From contig JAHLMK010000031.1 in assembly GCA_019915135.1 (NCBI GenBank), forward strand, positions 62,001-126,000: 64,000 bases of DNA. Direction: 5' to 3'. Origin of the DNA: Strobilurus pachycystidiatus (lineage: Eukaryota > Basidiomycota > Agaricomycetes > Agaricales > Physalacriaceae). Every line of letters starts with the position of its first letter. Position 1 is the stretch's first letter. The position numbers were made by a program, and so were the translations under genes. The notes under the pieces are model-generated. The model made no database searches and was not told the DNA's origin. It saw only the letters and a program-made list of their open reading frames with translations. Shown here one piece after another: positions 10,370 through 21,930 of this stretch.

Positions 10370-11435
10370 TTGATAGGCACGCAGAGTTCATGTTAGGGAT
10401 TGCTTGTACGAGCGCAGGCTGCTCATTTTTTTCTGCAAATGATGACTAACTTGGATCGTGCTTTGACGTGGCCGCAACAACGGTGACAGTTGGAACGAAA
10501 TGATGGGAATGAGGCGATGCGACGACTGCTGATGTACCAATATCTCGGATCTCGAAAGTGCGCGTCGATGTACGGTCGACAGCGATCCTGATCCTCGACA
10601 ATCTCCCGTTCACGACGTCATCCAACTCTTTGATTTTTCCAAAGACTAGGTCACTGTTAATGAAGGCGCTTCCCTTCCTTTCGTCGTGCTGTGTCGACGT
10701 TGGACACTGTGGCGCTCTATCTGCGTCAGATCTACCAGGCATCTTATCACCCACAGACTGCGCCGTCTCATCAATCATCTCGTTTTGAGAGGCTCTTTCT
10801 AAGGCATTGTGGCGATTTGATCCTAGATCATCAAAGCGGTGACGTTTGTTTCGACCAGAACATATTCATTTCATCAATTGGTACACGTCCTTCTCCCGTG
10901 GGCCGTGAGCGGTAGGGCGAAACAACACGATGGACAGCACTGTTGGTTTCAAGCTCGGTGTGCCTCTGTGGGATAACCACGGCGATCAGAAGAAAATGGA
11001 ATCGGTCTTGCTGTGCTCCATTCGTTGATTACGGCGGTCTTGTATACATTCTGCATTGCATTCCAGCCGCTGAAGAAGAGAATCCATCTTTTGTTTTGAT
11101 TTCGAACAATAAGAAGGGGAGTGCCGAAAAGGGAAAGTAAGTGGTCTCGGCTTGAGACGGCCCTTCAAAGTGCCTTGACAACAACGTCCATCTGCAGGAG
11201 GCCGTCCATCCTTTTTCTGTTTTCTCACACCGACTGCGGTCACTTTGCTCGCCATTCCTTGCAGCGTCGACGCCCAATCCTCGCTAGACCGGCAGGCTCC
11301 GCTGGTCTCGTCTAGAACACAGCCACCCACAGCGCTGCTCTTCTAGCTAGTCCATCGACTGGACCCGACGCCCTTTCACTGTTGGCTGCTAGCACATCCT
11401 ACTTTTCCACCACGACATCGACGACGCCGCCCACG
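10370..11435. other. Intergenic; no gene recognised
   Basis: Short frames occur on both strands, but none shows domain-like composition or convincing splice structure. The last 150 bp before 11436 are pyrimidine-rich and are the probable promoter and 5' UTR of the SAM-domain gene. Confidence 0.5.
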
Positions 11436-13311
11436 ATGAGTCTCCGCCCGCCTCCTCTCAGCCGCAGCCCGTCGCCGGCCCACGACAACGGCAGGTCCAC
11501 CGCCCGCCAGTCGCTCGGCCCACAGACCCGCGCCAACCCCGGCTTGGTGCCCTCGTCGCCGCGCACAGGCGTCAGCCCGAACGGCCGCCCAACCAGCGAG
11601 CTCCTCGGCGGATCTGGCATGTTCCAGACGCCAGAAGGTGCGCCACATTCCCATCCCCGCCGTACCGCCCGCTAACTCGCCCCACAGCCGAAGCGCTCGA
11701 CCAGTGGTTCGAAAATCTGCAAAGCTACGACGCGACATTGGAGGAAATGGCAGCAGCCTCCCTGGACGTCAATTTCAAAGAGGAGCTGAGCGCCATCGAG
11801 CAATGGTTCAAGGTTCTCTCCGAAGCAGAGCGCACAGCCGCTCTTTACAGTCTTCTTCAGCATTCCACCCAAGTTCAGATCCGATTCTTTATCACCGTCC
11901 TCCAGCAGATGGCCCGGTCCGACCCCATGACTGCCTTGCTCAGTCCCGCCATGGGTGCGTCTCCCGCTAACTTGCATTCTCCGTCGGCTCACATGATTCA
12001 GGTTCCATGCAGAACCAGATGGAGGCCAAGCTCGCCTCGCTCAAGTCTCCCGGCCTCAAGTCCGGTCTCCCTGCGTCCCCTACCACCCGCAACTTCAACA
12101 GGCAGTCGCTTACCTTGGACAACGCCTCCAACTTCCTTTCCCCCGATTCTGCCGCCAACCCTCCTCCCTCGGCCGGCCACGACGCAGCCGCGACTCTTGC
12201 CAACCAGCGAGCCAAGTTCAAGGCCAGCAATGCCGCTCACCGCATCTCGGCTCCCGTTCTCGCTACGGCGAGTGGAGACCGCACCACCACCTGGGGCTCG
12301 CAGCTGTCGCAGCTTGCTGAGCAGCAGAATGCGCCCGCCCAGGAGATCACCATCAGCTCCCGCCCCAAGAGCACCGAGTTCTCGGGATCGCCTCGTCCTA
12401 ACAACGAAGTCACACTCCCCGCCTCGGACAGCTGGGCGAGCATGGTCAACACTCCCCAGATCCAGATGTTCCCCAAGGAGCGCCGCGTGCCTGAGCCCAT
12501 CGCCGACACGTGGAACAAGACAGCTGCTGTGCCTGGAGTTCCCATGATGGGCGACCCCACGATCCACAGGCGGAACCACAACAACAAAAACGGGCCAGAC
12601 AGCGCCGGCATTTACGACGATAACGGAAACCTGATCAACAACAATCCTGGTCAGCAGCAACAAAACCGGGCGCGGAACGCCAGCGCCGGCTGGGGTGGCG
12701 CGCGGAGCCCGGGGCTCGGCGGCCCCACCAACAACGGCCGTTACGACGACGCAGGCGCGATGAACGGAATGAACGGACTCGGCATGCAGATGGGTGGGTT
12801 CGGTATGGGCATGGGCAGCCCGCTGGGAATGCCGAACCTGGGCGCGATGCCGCCCATGAGTCCCTTCAACAACATGCTCAGCGCGATGGGCATCTCGCCC
12901 GAGGCGCAGATCCTCGCCGCGCAGATGGCCGCCAGCGGCTTTGGGCAGAACAACTGGATGGGCATGCAGCCGCAGAGCGCGGGGCTCAACCAGCAGCGCC
13001 GCCAGCCCAAGAGCGCGGGTGTGAAGACCCCGAACACGGCCGGCTCGGGCAGCACTCCCAAGGCGGAGGACGACGTCGACCCGCAGCTGTTGAACGACAT
13101 CCCGGCGTGGCTTCGAAGCCTGCGGCTGCACAAGTACACGCCGAATTTCGAGAGCATGAGGTGGCAGGATATGGTCGTCATGGACGAGGCGCAGCTCGAG
13201 GCGAAGGGTGTCGCGGCACTAGGCGCGAGAAGGAAGATGTTGAAGACGTTTGAGCTCGTCAGGAAGAAGATGGGGATTGAGGGCGGGCCGGCTGTTGTCG
13301 CGTCGCCGTGA
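11436..13311 (+). CDS. VTS1: Vts1/Smaug-type SAM-domain RNA-binding protein
   Basis: Three exons: 11436-11637, 11688-11954, 12002-13311, about 592 aa. The C-terminus (about residues 525-585) is a SAM domain: [20 protein letters not shown], then [19 protein letters not shown] and [20 protein letters not shown]. The basic patch expected to hold the RNA hairpin is present in GARRKMLK. The N-terminal region has [24 protein letters not shown] followed by the [20 protein letters not shown] helix, matching the conserved N-terminal domain of fungal Vts1. The middle is Gly/Met/Asn-rich low complexity. Vts1 binds Smaug-recognition-element hairpins and promotes mRNA deadenylation in the cytoplasm. This is one of the safest calls in the window. 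Confidence 0.92.
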
Positions 13312-13908
13312 AGAAAATTTAAACCAACGACTTACCTCTCCTCACTCTTTCCTTCTCGTCTCCATTTCCTTGCTCAAACCTGGATACGGACTTCCCGCTA
13401 TAGGGTACCCACCGTCCTGCTATACCTTCGTTTTCATTTCGCACCTCTCTCGTACAGACATCCATCATATGCGTTCCTCTTTCATACATACGATTTACTT
13501 ATTTACAGCGTTATCGGGGGTGAAACAATGGTTATTTAATTGTCCATACTCCGTCGACTGTACCGGAAGACCACCCTGAATACCGTGGCTACAAAGAGAG
13601 TACACGCGTTGATACCAGGAAAGTTACGTTGCGGCTACCTTCAACTTTCAATGACGACATTCTCTTACGGGCTTTCTTGAAATGTAAGTACCAGCGTCCT
13701 CACTGTCTCTTTGTAGTACTGTCTCGTCGTCCCCACTCTCCGTTGGTAGCACCTTTGCCGCACCGCATCCACCGCGTCCAACCACTTCAACTGGCCGACA
13801 AAGCAGACAGACTGAACTTCGCTCGTTCTCTGGGTTCTGATAACGTGTTTTCGACGGTCCACGACGAATCACGATTCAATCATAGTAGTACAAAAAGAAT
13901 AGAGATCA
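13312..13908. other. Intergenic between convergent genes
   Basis: The 3' flanks of the Vts1-like gene (plus) and the AIG1-like gene (minus). AT-richer stretches near 13500-13540 would suit polyadenylation. No coding signal seen. Confidence 0.5.
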
Positions 13909-15853
13909 CTAGTCCCTGCTAATATACTTCGGCAACGATGCTTTTGCCGCCTGGGCTTCCTCGAGAACGACTAACTTTCGTTTCAAGATCTCGATGCTCT
14001 CCTTCAGTATTGTCGCCGTTTCCGAATCCGACTGGCTTGCCACGTTCTCCAAGTGCCACTCCAACACTGCGAGGAATTTCTGCACCGGCCCGGCAAAGCT
14101 TTCCGACAGAGACAGACTCGCATACTTCTCCGTGTACTCGGCGATTTTCAGTCTTGCCGCGACGACAAGGCCATTCAATATCTCCACCGCAGTCTGATGT
14201 CTCCCGCTATCCTTGACCGTATCGTGGTACTCAGCCTTGATTGCATCGGCGTCAACTAGTGTCCAGCACGACGTCACGTATGAGTGTTCCTTGAGGCGGT
14301 GACGACAAGCGCTGCGACAACATTTTCCAGACAAGATCGCAAATGGCGTATAAGTCCAGAGAGTCAATCGCAGGGAAGAAAGAAGGGAGGTGTGGGTATC
14401 GTGGCAGTTGGAATAACACCCTAGCGCCATGCAGACCGAGTGGGTGAGAGACGACTTGATTAAACGGTGGAAGTTGTCATTTATGATGGCCTCGTAGTCG
14501 GCTCTAGAAAGAGTCTATGCCAAAACATTTGAGCGTCATACATTGTTACCGAACGAGAGCTACACGCACCTCGTGACTTTTCAGTAGCGCTTGCTTCCTT
14601 GTCTCCAGTTGATCCATGAGAGCAAGGGCATTGAAGAGTTCCCTCTCGATCTCCTGCGTCTGCTCATACAAAAGCAAGAAATCCCTGGTGGGCTGCGGAT
14701 CGAGGGTAACTATCCAATTGAATATCTCCGATACTGTTTCCAGCGCCTCCTGGTGCGCGTTAGCAAGAAGGCGATCGAACTTAGCCTGCAAGAACCGGTT
14801 CCGCTCTCCTTTAGCCATCATGTTCTCGTGCATCGCCACGGGATTTTCTATCGTGGTTTGGAAGCTCTCGCGTAAAGCCGAGGGAAGTGCATCATTGTCG
14901 AAGTTGAATGAGAGTGGATTCGAAACGTGGGTGAAGACAAAGCCAATGTTGTTGACAAGGGTGCTGGGAAAGATGGACGTCAGAGTATTGAGTGCGTAGT
15001 CTGTGACAACGCCTAGGCGAGTGTTTGTCCCGTTAACGAGGATGAAAACGGCGTCGATGGTGGTGACGTGGTCGCGAATTGCCTCCGCAATACTTTTTTT
15101 GTGCTCGTCTTCTTTGGCAATGCCGCGTGTGTCCCCCAAGCCAGGCGTATCCAGAATCCGAACCGTCACACCATTACGACTACGAAAGACGTAGAGTCTG
15201 GCAGAGTTAGTCTGACTGTGGAAGCGAGGGCCTCCTTGTTCGTTGCTCTCTTCGTAGAGCGGCTTATATTTGTTGGGAGAATTCCCCTCGAGATAGTTGG
15301 CCAGCAAAGACACCAGGCGGGTTTTCCCTGTGCCAGTTTCGCCTTGGGACAGGTCAGAACATGGATGATGGTCATATGTCTGCAAGGTCGACCTACCGAC
15401 AATCATAATCGTGATTTCTTTGTCAGCTCTGTCCGTGTAGATGACACCCTTGGCGAGATCATCCGAGTTGCTGTTGTGCACCGCATCAGATGCATGGTTT
15501 CTAATGAGACACTCAAAGAGAGACCGACTTGCGCTTGTCTGTCTTCGAGCCACGACCATGGTCGGGCCCAGCGTATGGCACAACAGCGTCTTGCCGTTCT
15601 TTCCCAAAGTTGTGAAAGAGAGTGAGAGATCTGCTTGATGGTCGTTAGATACGCTGATGACCGAAAGTAAAGACGTACCCAGCTGCAGCATTCGGATAGT
15701 CTTCGTGAAATTTGACAAGTTGGCGTTCAACTCGATCCGGTGGTGCGCAAATGGCCAATTGCATGATGGTGGTAAGCGGTATACCCCAGAAGCAGAGATA
15801 CCTGGTGTGACAATTACTGTTGAACGTCAGGTGTCCCCCACAGAAGTCGGCAT
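13909..15853 (-). CDS. AIG1-like (TRAFAC) GTPase with C-terminal helical region
   Basis: Main exons: up to 15397, 15342-14570, 14514-13909. The G1 motif GETGTGKTR is assembled across an intron (15396-15343). G3 is DTPGLGDT and a G4-like THVS follows FVF. After the G domain come long charged helices, a Cys-rich stretch (CCRSACRHR) and a coiled C-terminus (EILKRKLVVLEEAQ). These GTPases are multi-copy in Agaricomycetes; by analogy with GIMAP/AIG1 they may act in membrane or immunity-like processes, but no role is known for this one. Coding sequence seems to extend upstream of the ATG at 15559, through an intron near 15680, to an ATG at 15853; that extension has an in-frame TGA (15829-15827). 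Either translation starts further in or the copy is damaged. Confidence 0.7.
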
Positions 15854-16296
15854 GACGTGAGTCAGACGTGTGTGGGACTCTAGGGTATATGTACGCGCTC
15901 AGCCGCTGCTAGGTTTGAAGGAGCTTTGAGGTGCCTGCTTCACAGAGCCTAAAGTTACCCATATCGAATACGACTCAGACTCCAGTTTCAACAGGAGCAG
16001 AGAAGCATTTTTCGGCGCCTCCAGAGAATACAGACCTCGGTGCTATACATAGTGCAGATGCCATCAGACGTGATAGACGGGAGAGGTTGGCTGTAACAAT
16101 ATCCACCAATAGGCCTCAAACCTGGGCAATGGGCACAGAGCGGGAAGGTCGCAAGAGAAGTGAGCGTGGGAGTGGGCCGATCACATGTGTTTGGAACATA
16201 TCACGTCGGTAAATAACCAGAAGATAGATATTTTCGATATACAGACACAGAGCGGTTGACACATAGTCAGAGGTGTTTACAGCCGTCGTGAACTAT
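15854..16296. other. Intergenic
   Basis: Promoter side of the AIG1-like gene and 3' side of the family X gene. I see no gene or clear element. Confidence 0.5.
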
Positions 16297-17976
16297 CTAC
16301 TTCTTTTGAAAGGGATACAACACGCTCAAGAAGCGTCTTGCTAACGATCTAGTGACTCTAGCGAACCCTGTTCGATTGGTGTTGATCAGGCGTTCCCATA
16401 CTCGAACAAACACCGTACCTTTCGAATACAGTGTGGCAGGCTCCTTGACAGTACTTCTGCCGTCCTCCACTGGCACTGAAACTAGGCTGCGACCAGTCCA
16501 TCCCAGAGCTGGTAGGCAGTCCTTTGAAGTAGTGGTGTCGTTGTCAAGAGTGTCCGTAGTAATTGTGGTTGGAGCGGACAACATCGATGGCGATTCGACG
16601 GAAGACAGCGGGCTGGACATCGTCCCGCCAACATGAGCTATAGACACCTTGTTTTGTTCATCGGAGTCACTAGAAGCAATGAGCGATGACGAGACGGGTA
16701 TGTTCTGTAATGCTGGAGGGCCGGCGGGTCAGAAGGATGTAGTGTCAGAAGAAGAGTGAAACGGACCATTATCAGACTCGAATGTCGATGTCGGCGTAGT
16801 GGCACCAATAATGCTTGACGCATGCGTCATTTTCGGAAGAGACGTCGCTGAGTTCAGCTCATGTTGCAAGCGAGCGTCAAGCTCTGCGTCCATCTGTGCC
16901 GCCTCTTGTATCTTCTTCTTTACCCTGATACAGTGCTCCTCTTCCAAGCTGCAGAGATATTGGCACAAACAACCTCGAGCCCAAAGCAAGCAGCTCACCG
17001 ACTCAGAACGTTCACTTCTTCGATAAATTCCCAAGGATTCCCGATCTCTTCCGCCGAGATATCTTCAATGTCGATCGAAAATGTGACGAAGGGCACATTG
17101 GCATACTGGTGTAGAGTGTCGTACAGGCCTTCCATCTCTTCTGCCAAGGGATGGCTGAGTCTTGAGAGGCGGTCACTATCATCGGGAGGGTCGTCCACGT
17201 CAGCCATAAGGTCGACGGCTGGGGCATGAGAGTCAGAATTCGATGAGAGGTCGTCATCAGAGCTGCATGAGGACAGGTCATCGTCGTCGAGATCGATTTT
17301 GTCAGTGTTTTCGGGTCCTGAAGGAGCGGGTTCAGAGGCAGCCGTGTGTACTGATCGACGAAATGCCGCAAAGGCCTCCTGCGTGTTAAAAAGAGGAATA
17401 TTCGCTTTTGGCGCCTCTGTGCGCGGGTCACCGTCAGATACCTGTCGTTCTCCGCTCTCTAGTAGCTTCTTCCATCTGTCATCATACATCGCTTGCACGT
17501 TCAGCTTGCCAACATCGAGAAGTTGAAACTTTCCCCGAGTTCGCTTGTCGGGAATGGTGTACTTCGTCTGGACACGCAGCGTTGTCAGAGAAGGATGAAA
17601 GCAGTTTGGCCATGGAAGTGGAGGATCAGGTGTCAGTGGAGGTCGGTTGAGAGGATGGGTGGTGTCGGGACCAACTGCGAGGGACATCTCGGGAAGCTCG
17701 AACTCGTTGAGGCCTGTAACCATTCCCCGGCTAGATAATGGAGAGACAGAGAAGATGAAAGGTACCCCAGGACGCGGTACACTCCACCACTTCTTCGAGT
17801 TTAGCGCACACACTAGAAAACAAGAGCAAAGGTCGTACGTAGGATGTACACGCCACATATTTCTTTGGTCGGATCGTCCGGCAAGCCTCGAGTGCTTCAG
17901 GGTCGTTGAGTCGCTCTAGACTGGCTTGGGAATCGAGCTGGAAGACCACATATTCACCGTATCGCGGAAGAGTCAT
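16297..17976 (-). CDS. Family X protein, member 1 (uncharacterised)
   Basis: Four exons by eye: 17976-17839, about 17790-16999, 16948-16767, 16712-16297. I do not recognise the family from known domains, but the same architecture occurs at 18884 (plus) and 60341 (minus). Shared blocks: (1) N-terminal YGEYVVFQLD and KKYVAC; (2) LPEM followed by PPLPWPNCFHPSL; (3) VTFSIDIEDISAEEIGNPWE with FIEE; (4) in exon 3, EEEHCIRVKKKIQEAAQMDA then ELDARL, a charged helix. An acidic Ser-rich linker (DLDDDDLSSCSSDDD) lies between blocks 2 and 3. No signal peptide or membrane span. Introns 1 and 2 sit at the same places as in the other members. It is head-to-head with member 2. Confidence 0.75.
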
Positions 17977-18883
17977 GACAGATGTCGAGTGACTGTGAAT
18001 GTATGGGAGACGGAGACACCAGGCGGTATATATGAAGGTTGAACAAGGTTGTGCCAATCAGGAATGTCCGCGAATGAATGGTGCCATCTTCTATTGTTGT
18101 CCTTGACCCACAAGGCACCGCAACGAACAATTGAAGGTCACAGAGAGGAAGATCGTGTGGCCAGGGCAGATGCTATCAGTCAACGAACTGACATAGATAA
18201 GATCCGGTGCACATCCGGTGTCAGAAGCCACGAAGTCAAAGTAGGCCAGGAGGCGAGGACAGCCAAGCCACAAGACGGAAACTCGCCCAAATCGCCCAGT
18301 AAACGTGCAATGCGACAGAGCATACTGTAGAGTCGACTTGGACGCTGAGGCAAAGAAGTGGATGAGAGTCAAAGCCAAGCGGCCAAGGCTAATGCCGTTC
18401 CGCGGACCCCGGTCCGACTATCCTTGGTCACTGACTTTCATGTCGATACCTTTGTCTTTTTTGGCACCACCCACACGCGCTTCGTAGCGCTCTCAACTCG
18501 GCATTTGGCTGGAGAAAATTGGCGTGAATCACGGAATCGTGCACTCATTGTCGGCGGTGCGCAATCGTCCCCACCAGCAATCTTGTGCCTACTAACAATT
18601 TTTGTCCGCCCACAGAGCTTCACACGGGAGACGATAACCGAGCACATACCACCGACTTATCCCAGTCAACAATCCGCGACGCTCTTTCAATTCAGCCTTT
18701 CTGTACATCGCCTTATTGTCTCGCCCGCGGATCCTTGATGTTTGATTCCCGTTCACAACAACGACGCAATGTATGTCAAGCACAACAACCCCCCCCCCCC
18801 CCTCGCCCCTCTTATTTACACGCGTACAGATGCGAAACACACGGCCAGACCCCATACTTTCTTTGACACCATTTTCCACGAAC
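17977..18883. other. Shared intergenic region between divergent family X genes
   Basis: About 0.9 kb separating the two start codons. It contains a homopolymer C run (about 18789-18803) near member 2. No ORF with supporting features; it is the likely bidirectional promoter region. Confidence 0.4.
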
Positions 18884-20247
18884 ATGTCGATACCGCAACC
18901 CGGCGACTACCTCGTCGTCCAACTCGACCCCAGCGCCACGCCCGCGTCGTCCAACGCCACAAACCTCCAATCCAAGAAATACGTCGCGTGCATGACTTCC
19001 GTACGCGCTCCCGTATCTTTGCGCTTACTGCTACTCACAAAATCTTGTGCATCTACAGTGGCGCTCAATCCCCATCCCCAACCGTCCCTTGATGTTCTCC
19101 ATCGCCCTGCTCTCCGTGAAAGGATCAGTATCTGGCCCACAGGATCGTAACCTGCCAGAGATGCTTGTCCCCGTCTTCCCTACACCGCCATCACTCCCCC
19201 TCGAGACCGACATACCCGCAGCAAGTCCATCACACAACTGCAGGGAATCGCTGACCTGTGCTCCGCCCCTTCCCTGGGAGAACTACAACTGCGCTCACCC
19301 CACACTCGCCACTCTAACAGTCCAAGCCCCATCATCGTTGCAGGAAGGTCAAGCGAAATACCGCCTCGAGCAGCCGGGAGCGCTGAACATGTACGCGATG
19401 AGGGATAAACGGCGCCAGAAGATGCTGGAGATGGGCATCGAGGATGGCAGTCATCTCACGGACGACGCCGTGGACGGTTCGTATTCGCCCTATTCCAATT
19501 CCGAGAGCGACTCGGAGTTGGATAGCGAGACCACTGCTACGCCCCCGGTTTCTGAAGACGACCACGATCCATGCAGCGCTCGTACCAGCTTCGAAGAGCG
19601 CGGTCCTTTTGTGACGTTTTCATTTGACCTGGACGCCGTTTCCCCCGACGAGATAGGCAATCCGTGGGACTTCATCGAGGAGGTGAACGCGCTTAGGCGG
19701 TACGTGCTTTGACTGACATCTTAGCTGGAGTTGATCCTGACATTCGCTTAGGCTTGAAGATGAGCACCGAACGCACAAGTATGAAATTCATGTGCCCGAA
19801 GACGAGCCCGAGACTGATACGGAATCAACGATATACCCCATCCACGAACTCTCGACATCGTCGGATTCGTCCCTCCAATTATACCCCACCGCATCGCCAG
19901 GAGACGACTCAACGCGATTGACATTATACCCCAACGACGCAGCCTCATCCTCGTCCCACCAAATCCAGTTATACCCCGATCCATCCTCTGATACCATACC
20001 CCCCAACAACCCTGTCTTATCTTCATCCCCGCCACCTCTTGACCCCGAAGACGAAGAGGCGCAGCTTCTCGAAGAGTACGTTGTCTTCGTGTTTCACCTA
20101 TATGTGCACCGCTAACCCGACGGCAGACTGGAACACAGCCTTGACCCGGAATCGAAGGACCTCATCATGCGGCTGATTACCGTGCAGCTGAATAGTCAGC
20201 GGTGGCCGTCGTTCGCGAGTGCGTCTCTGGCGATGGAGCGCCGATAA
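18884..20247 (+). CDS. Family X protein, member 2 (uncharacterised), with LYP repeats
   Basis: Exons 18884-19000, 19059-19699, 19752-20075, 20127-20247. It shares with member 1 the N-terminal PGDYLVVQLD and KKYVAC, the LPEM..PPLPWENYNCAHPTL block, and VTFSFDLDAVSPDEIGNPWD followed by FIEE. The first two introns are at homologous sites. After EDEHRTHK it departs from members 1 and 3: exon 3 carries four spaced copies of an aromatic-Pro motif (TIYP, LQLYP, LTLYP, IQLYP), each about 18-20 residues apart in an acidic/Ser linker. It ends in a short helical exon (SKDLIMRLITVQLN). Function unknown; the acidic, repeat-bearing tail suggests an interaction region, which is inference. Confidence 0.75.
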
Positions 20248-20639
20248 AATTTCGAGGTGTGAGTACGCCGTTTTGTGTTAATCGCGTCTTTCGTCTTGAT
20301 TTATGACGATCGTAGGAAAAATCCCATCGCTTGAAATATTCGAATACAGACTCTAATTGTATTCCGGAGCCGACCTCGAGCTTTCGTCTGTTGTACATGC
20401 ATGTGCGTGCGTGTGTTGTACTGGTGTATGTGTGTACCTTTTGCGCTTGCCGCCTCTGTCGCGGCCATGTCATGTACACTCGAGCAGTACCTTCTTACGT
20501 GGCCGAAGAGAGATGATTTTTTCTTGAAGATTACTTTCGAACGATTACATTAATTCCAGCTACATGACATATATACCTATTGTACGTTATAATTCCACAA
20601 GTTTCGTGCTCGAGTTCGAAAGGGTACGTCAGCGCCCGA

Positions 20640-21590
20640 AAGCAGTAGCTCGTTCGATGTCTACGACATCAACAGAATGCACGCGAGCCCGCCTACGTGG
20701 TACCATGCCACATAAGTTCCGTTAACCAACGGCGGCATGTAAGTACGTCTTGTCGAGCCGGGCCTGCGAGTAGTATGAGCGCCTTTGGCACTATCGCGTA
20801 GCGACCAGTTCTGCGATCCGATGAGGAGAGGGATGTATGAGGTCGGGGATCGTGGATCTGAGGCCCTCGTTGAAGAAGAGCGCGTTCGGTGTGAATGAAA
20901 CTAGGTCGGGGTATGTTATGCTGTACCGAAAGATCATATACTGTAGGACGCTTCGTGAGTCGGCCGTCTGGGTCGTTATGGACGGCAGGACATGGAGGAT
21001 TCGAGGACCTGCTTAAGGCTCCAGGAGGAGACGGACGCAGTGCGATCACGCTCATGGACAGGGCGGAGGCGCGGACGGTAGATCTTGCGCAAGATAGGCT
21101 TTCCTAGAGCATGTCACGGTGTAAGTGGAGGGGGGCGCTTGATTGCTGCTAGAAGTACGTCGATTCGTATTTTCTCTATGGACGTTTTCAAAGTTTTCGT
21201 GAATGAGTTGAATGCAAGAAGACAGAGGCGAAGGGAGTCACGGTCGTGGTAGAAAGCAGATAGCGAGAGCGCCGCTTTACCCCTGTCTTCGGCTCTTTCT
21301 GGTTGACCTCCGTGTACTCAACGCTTTTGACGTCCAAATAACGCCTCTTTTTCCATTCTCCACGGCGACGCACAGACCGTGTACGATTCCAACTTCCGCA
21401 TCGCACTTCATGGAAAGAAGATTGAACACATCCGGGAAACATGGGGTTGCAAGACGTAACCAGACACGCCGCCGCTGGGAGCATATATTCGTCGGTGACC
21501 TCTGATAGACTACTGAATAGTTGCTCGATGCATATGTCTCTTCCATCGCGCGTCTCTGCCTTCGCCCTTTCTCCGTACGCAACATTTACA
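20640..21590 (-). CDS. Possible multi-exon gene, unresolved
   Basis: Several stretches on the minus strand look coding but lie in different frames separated by candidate introns. One reads DRDSLRLCLLAFNSFTKTLK (near 21220). Another, downstream of a GTACTT..CTAG intron (about 21158-21104), reads YSITYPDLVSFTPNALFFNE (near 20900). No start, domain or complete model could be settled. It may be a decayed gene. Confidence 0.2.
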
Positions 21591-21930
21591 TTTTGGAAGA
21601 AGGCGACTACTAGGCGGCGGGCCTACCATTATTATCATTCAAAGGTGCGTCGCGTCCAAATGTCCTCCAGTACATCTCTCTGAGTATTCTTGGTTCTAGA
21701 CCACATCCGGGATCTAGAAACACGTCCTTGACGACCCTCGCCGCGCCTCTTAACCATCCATTCATACCGTTGCGCGCCCTACCTTGCTTAGTACTTACTG
21801 CTTTCCGGTCTCTTGAGCAGCAATACCATTCAATCGTGATTAATCCATTACAGCTTCCGGCTCACATGTTCGCAGAAATATATAAACAATCTAACTTCTT
21901 CGGTACCACCGTCAATTCACGCTGTCAGAT

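Noticed and set aside
11998..13131. 377-codon minus-strand ORF opposite the Vts1-like gene
   Set aside because: It mirrors GC-rich third positions of the SAM-domain gene and has no recognisable motif.
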